Shown piece after piece: positions 25,814 through 34,808 of a stretch of 64,000 nucleotides of DNA (position 1 is the first letter of the stretch; each line of letters starts with the position of its first letter). The notes below the pieces were generated by a model, which ran no database searches, had not been told where the DNA came from, and saw only the letters and a program-made list of their open reading frames with translations. Origin of the DNA: JALHSW01 sp963720675 (GTDB taxonomy: Bacteria > Actinomycetota > Acidimicrobiia > IMCC26256 > PALSA-555); contig CAVRGH010000005.1 in assembly GCA_963720675.1 (NCBI GenBank), forward strand, positions 1 to 64,000, in the 5' to 3' direction. A program made the position numbers and the translations under genes.

Positions 25814-26859
25814 GCGGTGGCCTTCGCGACCGCGGCGGTCACCGCACGCCAGCGGTCGAGCGTGCCTTCGCCGTAGGACCAGCCACCGGTCGCGTCGTAC
25901 ATGACGACGCGGTCCGCCACGCCGTGATACTTCGACACGAGCTCGTCGGCGAGCGTGTCCCAGGTGGCGGTGACCGCGTACACGTCGAGCATGTCATCGG
26001 TGATCGTCGTGGCCATGCCGGCGAGGTCGCCCTCGCGCTGGAGCGCGTGCAACCGGTCGGAAGTGCCCTCCCAGCCGTGCACCTCGAAGACGCCGGAGTA
26101 GGTGCGGGTCGAGCCGTAGAAGGCGAGGCGAAGGCGCGTCTCGTCGCGCGCCTTGGCGAGCTCCTCGTCGGTCTCGCCGATGATCGCCATGATCGGGCAG
26201 ACGATCTGCACCTCGCTCGCGTCCCGCCCGGCCTTGGCCGCGCCTTCGCGGACGGCCGGCAACACGACGTCTTCGAGGTAGCGCGTCGAGTGGAGCGGGT
26301 GCACGTGCACACCGTCGGCCACCTCGCCCGCCATGCGCGCCGACCACGGGCGGACCGCGGCGACGTAGACGGGCGGTGCCGGCACGTCGATCGGCCCCGG
26401 GCTCCACATCTGGGGGAGGAGGTTCATCGACCAGAACTCACCTTCGAAGTCGAGGGGTTCGTCGCCCTGGAACGCGCGGAAGATGGCCTGGAGCGCGAGC
26501 ACGTACTCCTTGAGCCGAGCGCCGGGGTGGTCGTACGTGACCCCGTAGCGGCGCTCGATGTGGGCCTTCACCTGGGTGCCGAGCCCGAGGACGAACCGGC
26601 CGCCGGTCGTCTCCGCGAGCTCCCAGGCGAGCTGCGCGGTGACCATCGGGCTGCGCGGGAACGCGAGCGCGACCGCGGTGCCGACGGTGAGGTCGGTCGG
26701 CGTGAGCGCGGCGGCCGTGCAACCCGTGTACGCGCTGCGCCCGCCCTCGGTGAACCACAGCCCGTCGAAACCGCAGTCGGCGACCTCGTTGGTGAGGTCG
26801 GTGACCTGGCCGAGCGGCCGCCCCATCGCGATGGTGTCGATCTTCACGGGCGACATCAT
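25810..26859 (-). CDS. F420-dependent luciferase-like oxidoreductase
   Basis: This 349-residue TIM-barrel protein has the LLM flavin family pattern: an N-terminal VADCGFDGLWFTEGG, LGLGTQVKAHIERRYG (about 102-117) and VYVAAVRPWSARMAGEVADG. It fits the actinobacterial F420-dependent subgroup. It ends in a 4-bp overlap with the downstream SDR, forming a two-gene unit. It may reduce or oxidise an intermediate that the SDR also handles. The ATG ATG pair at 26859/26856 is the only good start before the first strand, and it is divergent from the P450 gene. Confidence 0.8.
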   Translation of the reverse strand: MMSPVKIDTIAMGRPLGQVTDLTNEVADCGFDGLWFTEGGRSAYTGCTAAALTPTDLTVGTAVALAFPRSPMVTAQLAWELAETTGGRFVLGLGTQVKAHIERRYGVTYDHPGARLKEYVLALQAIFRAFQGDEPLDFEGEFWSMNLLPQMWSPGPIDVPAPPVYVAAVRPWSARMAGEVADGVHVHPLHSTRYLEDVVLPAVREGAAKAGRDASEVQIVCPIMAIIGETDEELAKARDETRLRLAFYGSTRTYSGVFEVHGWEGTSDRLHALQREGDLAGMATTITDDMLDVYAVTATWDTLADELVSKYHGVADRVVMYDATGGWSYGEGTLDRWRAVTAAVAKATA

Positions 26860-26941
26860 GGCAGCGGATCGCCGCAGGGGCCCGTTGCCGTACGCTTCCG
26901 GGCGACGGCCGAACGATGGCCTGATCGAGGGGGACGTTTCC

Positions 26942-28129
26942 GTGGAGTTCGACCCGCTGTCGCCAGACTTCTTCGACGACCCGTACGACACGTACCGGTG
27001 GCTACGCGACGAAGCGCCCGTGTACCACAACGAGAAGTACGGGTTCTGGGCCCTGTCGCGCTACTCCGATGTCGTCACCGCCCACCGCGACTGGAAGACC
27101 TTCAGCAGCGAGCACGGCCTGACGCTCGACCAGCTCACCAACCCCGACGCGGGGGTCAAGGGCACGTCGATCATCATGATGGACCCGCCCGAGCACGACC
27201 GGATGCGCAAGCTCGTGAGCCGCGTGTTCACGCCGCGGGCCATGGCCGCGCTCGAACCGATGGTGCGCGACGTGATCTCGTCGTACCTCGACCCGCTCGA
27301 CGGCACCGAGTCGTTCGACGCGGTGGCCGACTTCGCGGCGCCGTTCCCCGTCGAGGTGATCTCGGTGATGCTCGGCGTCCCGAAACCCGACCGGCAGCAG
27401 ATCCGCCACTGGACCGACCTGATGCTGCTCCGGGAGCCCGGCAAGGTGGAGCCGAGCCACGCGTCGTTGGAGGCAGGGCTGCTGCAGATCGGGTACTTCC
27501 TCGAGCTGATCGCGGAGAAGCGCAAGCATCCGACCGACGACATGGTGACGCGCCTCACCGAGGTCGAGGTGGAGGACGAGGACGGGTCGCACCACAAGCT
27601 CACCGACGGGGAGATCGCCGGGTTCTGCACGCTGCTCGCCGCCGCGGGGAGCGAGACGGTCACGAAGCTGATCGGGAGCGGCGTCGTGCTGTTCGCGCAG
27701 AACCCCGGCGAGTGGCGCAAGGTGCTCGACGATCCCGGGAAGAGTGCGCCGGCCGTCGAAGAGGTGCTGAGGTACTGGGCGCCGTCGCAGTACCAGGGGC
27801 GGTTCACGCACCAGCCGGCCGTCTACGAGTACGGGACGATCCCCGAGGGAGAGCCGGTGTTCCTGATCACGGGCGCCGCGAACCGCGACGAACGCGAGTA
27901 CGACGATCCCGACCGCTTCGACATCGACCGCGAGGTGGGATTGCGCGTCGGTCTGGGCCACGGGATCCACTCGTGCCTGGGCGCCGCCCTGGCTCGGCTC
28001 GAGAGCCGGGTCGCGTTCGACGAGCTGCGGACGCGGATGCCGAGCTACGAGGTCGACGAGTCCGGGCTCGAACGAGTGCAGATGTCGAACGTCGCCGGCT
28101 TCAGCAACGTCCCCGTCACGCGCACCTGA
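26942..28129 (+). CDS. Cytochrome P450
   Basis: This 395-residue protein carries the three P450 signatures: I-helix AAAGSETVTKL (about 225-235), the ExxR helix EEVLRYW (about 265-271) and the haem loop GLGHGIHSCLGAALARLE with the axial Cys (about 340-357). The loop begins L-G-H rather than the usual F-G. It is soluble, as expected for an actinobacterial P450. GTG 26942 is preceded by GAGGGGGA. Size and style resemble CYP families that hydroxylate steroids or terpenoids, but the substrate is unknown. No ferredoxin gene is adjacent. The last 14 bp overlap the convergent lipB gene. Confidence 0.95.
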   Translation: MEFDPLSPDFFDDPYDTYRWLRDEAPVYHNEKYGFWALSRYSDVVTAHRDWKTFSSEHGLTLDQLTNPDAGVKGTSIIMMDPPEHDRMRKLVSRVFTPRAMAALEPMVRDVISSYLDPLDGTESFDAVADFAAPFPVEVISVMLGVPKPDRQQIRHWTDLMLLREPGKVEPSHASLEAGLLQIGYFLELIAEKRKHPTDDMVTRLTEVEVEDEDGSHHKLTDGEIAGFCTLLAAAGSETVTKLIGSGVVLFAQNPGEWRKVLDDPGKSAPAVEEVLRYWAPSQYQGRFTHQPAVYEYGTIPEGEPVFLITGAANRDEREYDDPDRFDIDREVGLRVGLGHGIHSCLGAALARLESRVAFDELRTRMPSYEVDESGLERVQMSNVAGFSNVPVTRT

Positions 28130-28760
28130 CTCCCAAGAGAGTGGTCGGGGCGTGGTGCTCGATGGCGTCGGCGACGTCGGAGACGGATGCCCGGATGCCT
28201 TCGGCCGCGAGTGACGTCACGCCGAACTGCGACAGGCCGCACGGCACGATGTGCTCGAACATCGTCAGGTCGGGGTCGACGTTGATCGCGAAGCCGTGCA
28301 TCGACCGGCCCCGACTCAGGCGGACACCGATCGCGGCGATCTTGCGGTCCTCCACCCACACGCCGGCGAACCCCGCCTTGCGGCCCGCGCCGACGAGCCC
28401 GACGTCGGTGAGCGCGTCGATCACCAGCTGCTCCACCGATGCCACGTACGCGTGCACCACCCCCGAACGGAACGGCACGTCGAGGATGGGGTAGCCGACG
28501 AGCTGGCCGGGGCCGTGGTACGTGACGTCGCCGCCGCGGTTCGTCCGCACGAGCGATGCGCCGACGGACGCCGGGTCGACCAGCACGTGCTCGGGCCGCG
28601 CCCGCACGCCGAGCGTGTACACGTGGGGATGTTCGAGCAACAGGAGCCACGATTCTCCACGACGCTCGAACAGCTCGGTCTGGAGCGCGAGCGCCTCGTC
28701 GTAGGGCATCGTCCCGAGCCGTCGGACCGTCAGCTCGCTCGCGGCGACGGACGCGCTCAC
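28116..28760 (-). CDS. lipB: Octanoyl-[acyl-carrier-protein] transferase
   Basis: This 214-residue protein transfers octanoyl groups from acyl carrier protein to lipoyl domains, the first step of lipoate assembly. It has the signature RGGDVTYHGPGQLVGYPI (about 75-92), the catalytic Lys in RKIAAIGVRL and the catalytic Cys in VPCGLSQFGVTSL (about 175-187). Length and motif spacing are normal for the family. lipA is not in the window, although in many actinobacteria it lies beside lipB. Its start overlaps the end of the upstream membrane-protein gene by 4 bp. Confidence 0.95.
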   Translation of the reverse strand: MSASVAASELTVRRLGTMPYDEALALQTELFERRGESWLLLLEHPHVYTLGVRARPEHVLVDPASVGASLVRTNRGGDVTYHGPGQLVGYPILDVPFRSGVVHAYVASVEQLVIDALTDVGLVGAGRKAGFAGVWVEDRKIAAIGVRLSRGRSMHGFAINVDPDLTMFEHIVPCGLSQFGVTSLAAEGIRASVSDVADAIEHHAPTTLLGVRCA

Positions 28761-29500
28761 GCCGCGCTCCCGACCGCGGCGGGCAGAGGATCCCGCAGCC
28801 GGAACTCGTGGGCGAGCACGACCTCGAGCAGACCGACGACGGATCCGATGAGCATTCCCAGGATCGCGTTCGCGACGAAGTTGTCGAGGAAGCGCGACGG
28901 CACGAGGTCGAGCTGGACCGTGTGGATCACCGCGTCCTCGACCAGCAACGGGATGACCACCATGAACAGCACCATCCAGAAGTGCGGGCGCACCAAGGCG
29001 TACGACCGGCGGAACGCGCCGAGCACCGCGTGCTGCTCGGTGACGATCAGTGGCCCGACGAGGCAGAAGAACGTGAGCGCGATGATTCCCGGGATCACGA
29101 AGAACAGCGCGAGCACACCGCTGATCGTGACGAGGATCGCGTCGGCCAGGACGAGCTTGCCGTGCGGCAGCTGCCGGACCACCTGGCGCACCGTCGGGTC
29201 GGGCTCGCCCCGGTGGTACGCGCCGAGGACGAGATCGAGCAGCCCCGCGTAGAACACGAACCCGAACGCGCCGATGACCGCGACCGCCACACTCGCGACC
29301 GCCTGGATCTCGCCGCTGAACGAGCCCTCGACGACCTTGACCTCGACCAACGACTGGAGCGCGCCCGTCGTGCCGAACACCACGGCCGCGAGCGTGAGGA
29401 TGTGGAACGGTCGCGCCCGGAGGATCCGGAACACCGACCGGACGATCTCGGTCGGCCGGATCGGCGGCAGGGGCGTCGCGCTGCCCGATGGCGCGCTCAG
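28757..29500 (-). CDS. Multi-pass membrane protein of unknown function
   Basis: This roughly 247-residue protein has five to six hydrophobic helices (FHILTLAAVVFGTTGALQSL, VAVIGAFGFVFYAGLLDLVL, VLALFFVIPGIIALTFFCLV, FWMVLFMVVIPLLVEDAVI). The VIPGIIALTFFCLVGPLIVTE stretch resembles glycerophosphoryl-diester-phosphodiesterase membrane domains. The start is uncertain: no ATG, GTG or TTG lies near the conserved beginning, and a CTG at 29500 overlaps the stop of the upstream DUF3039 gene as CTGA. It sits in a tight three-gene run with DUF3039 and lipB. Confidence 0.65.
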   Translation of the reverse strand: MSAPSGSATPLPPIRPTEIVRSVFRILRARPFHILTLAAVVFGTTGALQSLVEVKVVEGSFSGEIQAVASVAVAVIGAFGFVFYAGLLDLVLGAYHRGEPDPTVRQVVRQLPHGKLVLADAILVTISGVLALFFVIPGIIALTFFCLVGPLIVTEQHAVLGAFRRSYALVRPHFWMVLFMVVIPLLVEDAVIHTVQLDLVPSRFLDNFVANAILGMLIGSVVGLLEVVLAHEFRLRDPLPAAVGSAA

Positions 29501-29760
29501 AGCTGCCAGCCCGCGGCCTTCCGCTCCACGCAGGTGGGACAGATCGGGTAGCGCGACGGATCGCGGGTCGGCACCCACTTCTTGCCGCACAGCGCGGTGA
29601 TGGCCTCGCCCGTGACCATCGCCCGAGTGATGTCCTCTTTGCGGCAGTAGTGCGCGAACCGGTCGTGGTCGCCGGAGTCGGTGTCCACGTCGCTCGGCGA
29701 CTGGACCGGCTCGATCACCTCCGGGGTGATCGTCTCGGGCATCGTCTCCACGTCGGGCAT
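29497..29760 (-). CDS. DUF3039 family protein
   Basis: This 87-residue protein has the family core DHDRFAHYCRKEDI and ends with two Cys pairs (ALCGKKW and YPICPTC), suggesting a small zinc-binding unit. DUF3039 proteins are nearly universal in actinobacteria and of unknown function; they often follow genes for lipoate or core metabolism. ATG 29760 is the natural start before the acidic leader. It is the first gene of the run leading to lipB. Confidence 0.85.
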   Translation of the reverse strand: MPDVETMPETITPEVIEPVQSPSDVDTDSGDHDRFAHYCRKEDITRAMVTGEAITALCGKKWVPTRDPSRYPICPTCVERKAAGWQL

Positions 29761-29879
29761 CGCCCCGCAGCGTAGCGGTGGTACCGGCGTCCACCCGCCG
29801 TGCCACCAAGGGTGGCGACTTCGGGGGTGTCGGCTACCGTGAGTGGTCGAGCGTCCAGGGCGGACGGGGGTGACCGCGG

Positions 29880-30995
29880 GTGGCACGTCGCGTCGAGCAG
29901 CAGCGCCGGAGGTGCACGCCACGCGCCCGCACGTCGTGCGCGGCGGGGGCGCTCGTCCCGATCTGTGTGGCGATCTCTGTCGTGCTCGGGCTGGCGCCGG
30001 CGGCGGGAGCCCAGGTCGCGCCGCCGCACCCGGAGGCCGAGTGGATCCTGCTCGCGCAGGGGCCCGAGGGCGCGATCGCCAGTCACGCGGACCGCACGTT
30101 CGTGGACCCCTACCTCGCGAGCTTCGCCGTCCTCGGGCTCGCCAACGCCGCCCGGGCCACCAGCGACCCGCGCTTCGGTGAGGCAGGTTGGCGCGAGATC
30201 GAGTGGTACGCCGCGAACATGGACGCACGCGGCTTCGTCACCGACTTCCGCGTCACCCCGACCGGGCTCGTCTCCACCGGCGACCAGGACTCCACCGACG
30301 CGTACTCGGGGATGTTCCTGCTCGCGGTCGAGGCCGTGAACGGCGCGGCCCCGAACCCGGCGCGTCTCGCCGCGCTCGCTCCGAAGCTGCGCCTCGCCGT
30401 CGCCGCGATCCGCGCGACGCAACGCGCCGACGGGCTCACCGGTGCGAAACCGACCTGGATGGTCTCGTACCTGATGAACGAGGCCGAGGCCTACGCGGGC
30501 CTGCAGGCCGCCGCCCGCCTCACGACGGCGCTCGGTGACCGGACGACCGCCCGCGACGCGAGCTCGGTCGCAGGGCGCGTCGCTCGAGCGGTCGACAAGC
30601 TGTGGAACCCGGCGACGCGCTCGTACGACTGGGCGGTGCACCCGAACGGCGTTCGGCAGCCGACCAACTGGTCGCAGCTCTACCCGGACGCGGTGAGCCA
30701 GGTGTGGGCCGTCCGGTACGGGCTGGTGCGACGCGATCGCGTCGCACCGCTGCTCGGGCAGTTCCTCGCCCGGCACCCGAACGCGCACGACCCGAACGCG
30801 CTGGACCTGGTGGACGGGACCGTTCGACCGACCGGCTACTGGCCCGGCCTCGCGTTCGGGCTGCGCGCCGTCGACTCCGCCGCGGCCGGTCGCTTCGCTG
30901 CCGGGACACGCGCCGCGGCGGCCGCGACGGGGAACGCCTGGCCGTACTCGGTGCAGATCGCCGGCGACGTCACGCTGCTCACCACCGGCGGCTGA
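29880..30995 (+). CDS. Secreted six-hairpin glycosidase-like protein
   Basis: This 371-residue protein begins with a basic leader and a signal helix (GALVPICVAISVVLGLAPAAGAQ). The mature part has regularly spaced helices and aromatic loops (VDPYLASFAVLGLANAARA, SGMFLLAVEAVNG, MNEAEAYAGLQAAARL, YPDAVSQVWAVRYGLV) typical of an alpha/alpha toroid. Such folds occur in glycoside hydrolases and polysaccharide lyases, and in several cell-wall proteins. No catalytic residues can be assigned with confidence. It starts at GTG 29880, divergent from the DUF3039 run. Confidence 0.65.
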   Translation: MARRVEQQRRRCTPRARTSCAAGALVPICVAISVVLGLAPAAGAQVAPPHPEAEWILLAQGPEGAIASHADRTFVDPYLASFAVLGLANAARATSDPRFGEAGWREIEWYAANMDARGFVTDFRVTPTGLVSTGDQDSTDAYSGMFLLAVEAVNGAAPNPARLAALAPKLRLAVAAIRATQRADGLTGAKPTWMVSYLMNEAEAYAGLQAAARLTTALGDRTTARDASSVAGRVARAVDKLWNPATRSYDWAVHPNGVRQPTNWSQLYPDAVSQVWAVRYGLVRRDRVAPLLGQFLARHPNAHDPNALDLVDGTVRPTGYWPGLAFGLRAVDSAAAGRFAAGTRAAAAATGNAWPYSVQIAGDVTLLTTGG

Positions 30996-31023
30996 CCATC
31001 GCCGCGCCGCCCCGCGGCCGCAC

Positions 31024-31039
31024 CTGACACCGACGTCAG
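31024..31039. promoter_or_regulatory. Inverted repeat upstream of the alcohol dehydrogenase
   Basis: CTGAC-N6-GTCAG lies 20 bp before the start codon. The same half-sites occur in front of echA20 (43606-43628) and ipdA (46147-46161). Arms of this kind are common operators of TetR repressors in actinobacterial acyl-CoA gene clusters, so common control of these promoters is possible. The regulator gene is not in the window. Confidence 0.45.
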
Positions 31040-31059
31040 TTCCCGCGTACTGTGCGCCC

Positions 31060-32302
31060 ATGCGCGCACTGCTCTACGGGGTCCGCCCCGATCCTCCGGC
31101 CGACGTCCCCGACCCGGGCGACAACCACCTGCTCGCCGGGCTCAACGCCACGCCGATGAAGCTCGCCGAGGTGGAGGATCCGGGCTTCCTCCTGCCCGAC
31201 TGGGTCGTGACGAAGCCGCGCCTCACCGGCATCTGCGGCTCCGACTCCAAGCAGGTGTTCAGCGACTGGGGTGAGGTCGGGTCCCCCGACAACCCGATGA
31301 AGGGATGGTTCTCGCTCCCGCAAGTGCTCGGGCACGAGGTCGTGGCCGACGTCGTCGCGCTCGGTCCGGAGGCCGAGGGCTTCGAGATCGGCGACCGCGT
31401 CGTGCTCAACCCGTGGCTGTCGTGTGGGCCGCGCGGCGTCTCACCGATCTGCCCCGCGTGCGAGCGCGGCGACTTCTCGATGTGCTCGAGCTTCGCGGTC
31501 GGACCGATCGCGCCGGGGATCCACACCGGCACGTCGAAGGACGCCAGCGGCGGGTATGCGACCCTCATGCCCGCTCACGACTCCATGCTCTTCAAGGTGC
31601 CCGACACGATCTCCGACGAGCTCGCGGTGTTCGCCGATCCGTTCGCGGTGAGCCTGCACGCCATCACCCGCAACCCACCGCCGCCGGGCGGCAAGGTGAT
31701 GGTGTACGGCGCCGGCGCGCTCGGCACGTGTGCGACCGCGATCCTTCGCTCGCTGTACCCCGACGTCGACGTGCTGGTCGTCGCGCGCTTCGACGCGCAG
31801 GCCGAGATGGCGCGCAAGCTCGGTGCCACCGTGATCCGTCACACGCCCGCGCTGCAGGTCATCGAGGAGGCCGCAGCGTGGTCGGGTGGCGTGCTCCAGC
31901 CCGCCGATCGGCTGCCGATGGCGTTCCCCGGGGCGATCGACGTCGTGTACGACACGGTGGGGAAGCAGGAGACCTTCGAGGTCGGCGCTCGCGTCGCGAA
32001 GGGCGCGCGGCACGATCGTCAAGGCCGGCGTCCACGGTCCGACCTACTGGGAAGACACGCCGCTCTACTTCAAGGAGCTCAACTTCACGGGCTCGAACGC
32101 GTTCGGGTTCGAAGAGGTGGGCGGCGTGCGCAAGCACGGCATCGACCACTACCTCGAGCTGGTGGCGAGCGGCCGCATCGATCTCACCGGCATGCTCACG
32201 CACACGTTCGGGCTCGACGCATGGCGTGACGCGTTCACGACGATCGCGACGCAGGCCACGACCGGCGCCATCAAGGTCGCGTTCGACTTCCGCACGCCGT
32301 AG
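31060..32302 (+). CDS. Zinc-dependent alcohol dehydrogenase, with one frameshift
   Basis: This MDR-family enzyme has a catalytic zinc site in LTGICGSDSKQV (Cys) and GHEVVADVVALG (His-Glu). The structural-zinc-like segment PICPACERGDFSMC shows three Cys, and the Rossmann motif is YGAGALGTCA (about 222-231). A base is missing near 32010, where ARVAKGA must join RGTIVKAGVHGPTYWED one frame over; the rest runs to the TAG at 32300-32302. The corrected length is about 414 residues. It lies 11 bp before the acyl-CoA ligase gene, so the pair may oxidise and activate the same alcohol-derived acid. Substrate unknown. Confidence 0.8.
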
Positions 32303-32313
32303 GCGGAAGCAAC

Positions 32314-33852
32314 GTGGCCGAGCAGCCGATCGATCCAGCCGCAGGCGCGGCGGCCGAGCCGGCGTACGGGATCTCCGCCCACGCCCGCACGCGACCCGAC
32401 GCCGTGGCGATCGTCGCGGGCGGCACCCGGATCACCTACGGCACGCTCGACGCCCGCATCAACCGAGCAGCCCGGGCACTGACCGCGCTCGGGCTGCGCC
32501 GCGGCGACCGGCTGCTCATCGCGGCCCGGAACCGGCCCGAGCACCTGGAGGCGGCGTTCGGCGCCGCTCGGTTGCGGGCCGAGGTCGTCCCCGCCCCCTG
32601 GCGCTCGACGGCCGAAGAGCTCGCGTACCTCGTCGCCGACGCCGGCGTGTCCGTCGTGGTCGCGGAGCCCGAGTCGCGGTTGGTGACCGCCGACCTGCAC
32701 GTCCCGGTGGTGCACCTGGGCGAAGAGTGGGAGGCCGCGCTCGCCGCGCAGTCGGACGTTTCCCTCGAGGACGCCCCGCGCCTCGACTACGTGTACCGCC
32801 ACGCGTACACGTCGGGCACCACCGGCCACCCGAAGGCGATCGAGCTCCCCGGCTTCAGCCCCCGGCACACGCTCGCGAACACGCTCGAGTTCCAGGAGCG
32901 GTTCGGCGTGGGCGGCCCCGCCCATGTCGTGCTCGCGGTGTCGCCGATGCACCACCTCGCGGGTTGGAGCTACCCGCACTCCGCGCTGACCATCGGACAG
33001 ACGACCGTGCTCGTCGACGGGTTCGATCCCGAGGAGGCGCTCGCGCTGATCGAGCGCGAGCGGATCACGTACGTGAACTTCGTCCCCCTCCACTTCATCC
33101 GGTTCGCCGCGCTCGACCGAGGGGTCACCGATCAGTTCGACCTCTCCTCGGTGCGGGTCGTGCTGCACGGGTCGGCACCGTGCCCGGTCGACGTGAAGTG
33201 GCGGATGTTCGAGCTGTTCGGGTCGGCCGCGATCTGGGAGACGTACGGCGGGAGCGAGGGGCTCGCGTCGGTCATCTCGCCCGCGGACTGGCGCGAGCAC
33301 CCGGGCAGCGTCGGGCTCCCCGTCAACGAGGTGCGCATCCTCGACGAGCACGGTGCCGAGCTCCCCGTCGCCGAGCGCGGGCTCGTGTACCTCGCTCCGA
33401 ACGCCGGGGTCCGCTTCACGTACCGGGGTGACCCGGAGGGGAGCGCGGCGATCTGGCGTGACGACCTCTTCACGCTCGGCGACATCGGGTATCTCGACGC
33501 CGATGGGTTCCTCTACCTCGTCGACCGAGCGAAGGACGTCATCGTCACCGGCGGTGCCAACGTGTACCCGGCCGAGGTCGAGACCGTGCTGCGGGAGCAT
33601 CCCGACGTGCGCGAGGTCGCGGTGATCGGCGTTCCCGACCCCGAGTGGGGCGAGCGGGTGCACGCCGTCGTGAGCGGGCGGGGATCGGTCGACCCCGACG
33701 CGCTGCTCGCGTTCTGCCGGGAGCGCCTCGTGAAGGCCAAGTGCCCCACCAGCGTGGAGCTCGTCGAGGAGCTGCCCCGTGACCCGATGGGGAAGGTGCG
33801 CAAGCGGGAGCTCCGCGAGCGACACTGGGAGGGCGAGTCCCGCCGCATCTGA
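32314..33852 (+). CDS. AMP-forming acyl-CoA synthetase/ligase
   Basis: This 512-residue adenylating enzyme has the P-loop-like motif YTSGTTGHPKAI (about 169-180), the aromatic motif WETYGGSEGLA (about 308-318), the hinge FTLGDIGYLDADG (about 386-398) and the C-terminal lysine motif DPMGKVRKREL. It would convert a carboxylic acid to its CoA thioester using ATP. It does not closely match FadD3 as I recall it, so I do not assign it to HIP activation. It starts at GTG 32314 right after the alcohol dehydrogenase and precedes the dienelactone hydrolase. Confidence 0.9.
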   Translation: MAEQPIDPAAGAAAEPAYGISAHARTRPDAVAIVAGGTRITYGTLDARINRAARALTALGLRRGDRLLIAARNRPEHLEAAFGAARLRAEVVPAPWRSTAEELAYLVADAGVSVVVAEPESRLVTADLHVPVVHLGEEWEAALAAQSDVSLEDAPRLDYVYRHAYTSGTTGHPKAIELPGFSPRHTLANTLEFQERFGVGGPAHVVLAVSPMHHLAGWSYPHSALTIGQTTVLVDGFDPEEALALIERERITYVNFVPLHFIRFAALDRGVTDQFDLSSVRVVLHGSAPCPVDVKWRMFELFGSAAIWETYGGSEGLASVISPADWREHPGSVGLPVNEVRILDEHGAELPVAERGLVYLAPNAGVRFTYRGDPEGSAAIWRDDLFTLGDIGYLDADGFLYLVDRAKDVIVTGGANVYPAEVETVLREHPDVREVAVIGVPDPEWGERVHAVVSGRGSVDPDALLAFCRERLVKAKCPTSVELVEELPRDPMGKVRKRELRERHWEGESRRI

Positions 33853-33899
33853 GCGCGGCACCAGGCGAGAAGGTGACACCAGGCGACGAGGAGGCCGGC

Positions 33900-34613
33900 A
33901 TGAGCGAGTCGACGGTGACGCTGGCCACGGCCGACGGGCCGATGGACTGCTACGAGGCGACGCCCGAGGGCGACGCGCGCGGCGCCGTGATCGTGATCCA
34001 GGAGGCGTTCGGGGTGAACGAGCACATCCAGGACGTGACGCGCCGGTTCGCGGCGGCCGGGTACACCGCGGTGGCGCCCGCGCTGTTCCACCGGGCCGGT
34101 GGCGGAACTGCGGAGTACGGGGACTTCGGCGCCGTGATCCCGCTCTTCGAGGGTGTCTCGGACGACGGCATCCTGATGGATGTCGACGCGACGCTCGGTT
34201 ACCTCCACGAGCGCGGCTTCGACGACCGGCACACCGCGATCGTGGGCTTCTGCTTCGGGGGGCGGGTCACGTTCCTGGTGTCGGCCCGGCGCACGCTCGG
34301 CGCGGGCGTCGGCTTCTACGGGAGCGGGATCGTGAACCAGGGCGCCCTGCCGTTCGACCCGTTGGTGGACGAGGCCGCCACCCTTCCCACGCCGTGGCTC
34401 GGACTGTTCGGCGACGAGGACGGCGGGATCCCGGTCGAGGACGTCGAACGGCTGCGCGAGGCGCTGCGGGCCGCTCCGGTGCCGGCCGAGGTCGTCCGGT
34501 ACCCGGGAGCCGAGCACGGCTTCCACTGTGACCGCCGCGAGGCGTACCACCCCGAGGCCGCCACCGACGCCTGGGCCCGCACCCTCACCTGGCTCGACGC
34601 CCACCTCGGCTGA
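33900..34613 (+). CDS. Dienelactone hydrolase family protein
   Basis: This 237-residue alpha/beta hydrolase has the family nucleophile elbow GFCFGGR with a catalytic Cys (about 119-125), an early VIVIQEAFGVNEHIQDVTRR segment and the catalytic His in GAEHGFHCDRR. ATG 33900 follows GAGGAGG closely. Dienelactone hydrolases open lactones in aromatic degradation, but many actinobacterial members have other ester substrates. It is the third gene after the alcohol dehydrogenase and ligase. Confidence 0.9.
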   Translation: MSESTVTLATADGPMDCYEATPEGDARGAVIVIQEAFGVNEHIQDVTRRFAAAGYTAVAPALFHRAGGGTAEYGDFGAVIPLFEGVSDDGILMDVDATLGYLHERGFDDRHTAIVGFCFGGRVTFLVSARRTLGAGVGFYGSGIVNQGALPFDPLVDEAATLPTPWLGLFGDEDGGIPVEDVERLREALRAAPVPAEVVRYPGAEHGFHCDRREAYHPEAATDAWARTLTWLDAHLG

Positions 34614-34650
34614 TCGCGCCTCCACCCGGGCTTGACGTCGCCACTCCGCC

Positions 34651-34697
34651 TTCTTGGCACGCTCACCCGCGGTCTGCGCGTCTCGACGTGCCAAGAA
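34651..34697. repeat. Intergenic hairpin element, copy 2 (TTCTTGGCACG arms)
   Basis: TTCTTGGCACG and CGTGCCAAGAA flank exactly 25 nt, as in the copy at 24874-24920. The insert again has facing CGCG motifs (CGCG-N5-CGCG). The outer arms are identical between copies while the inserts are mostly different, which indicates selection on the arms. It lies between two genes on the same strand, 38 bp after the dienelactone hydrolase stop. Confidence 0.8.
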
Positions 34698-34808
34698 CAC
34701 GGAAGGGGACGGTGAAGATCGCCACGGTGCGCGGTCTCCGACGACGGAGCGTGGCATGATCTCGCCGGGGCACCACCGGACCGACGACCACGAACCGGAA
34801 AGCAGGCG

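Noticed and set aside
25924..28494. An 856-residue plus-strand open frame
   Set aside because: It is a shadow of the F420 oxidoreductase, P450 and lipB genes, which have clear motifs in their own frames.
32314..33852. FadD3 (HIP-CoA ligase)
   Set aside because: The sequence between the adenylation motifs does not resemble FadD3 as I know it, and the gene is not in the HIP block.
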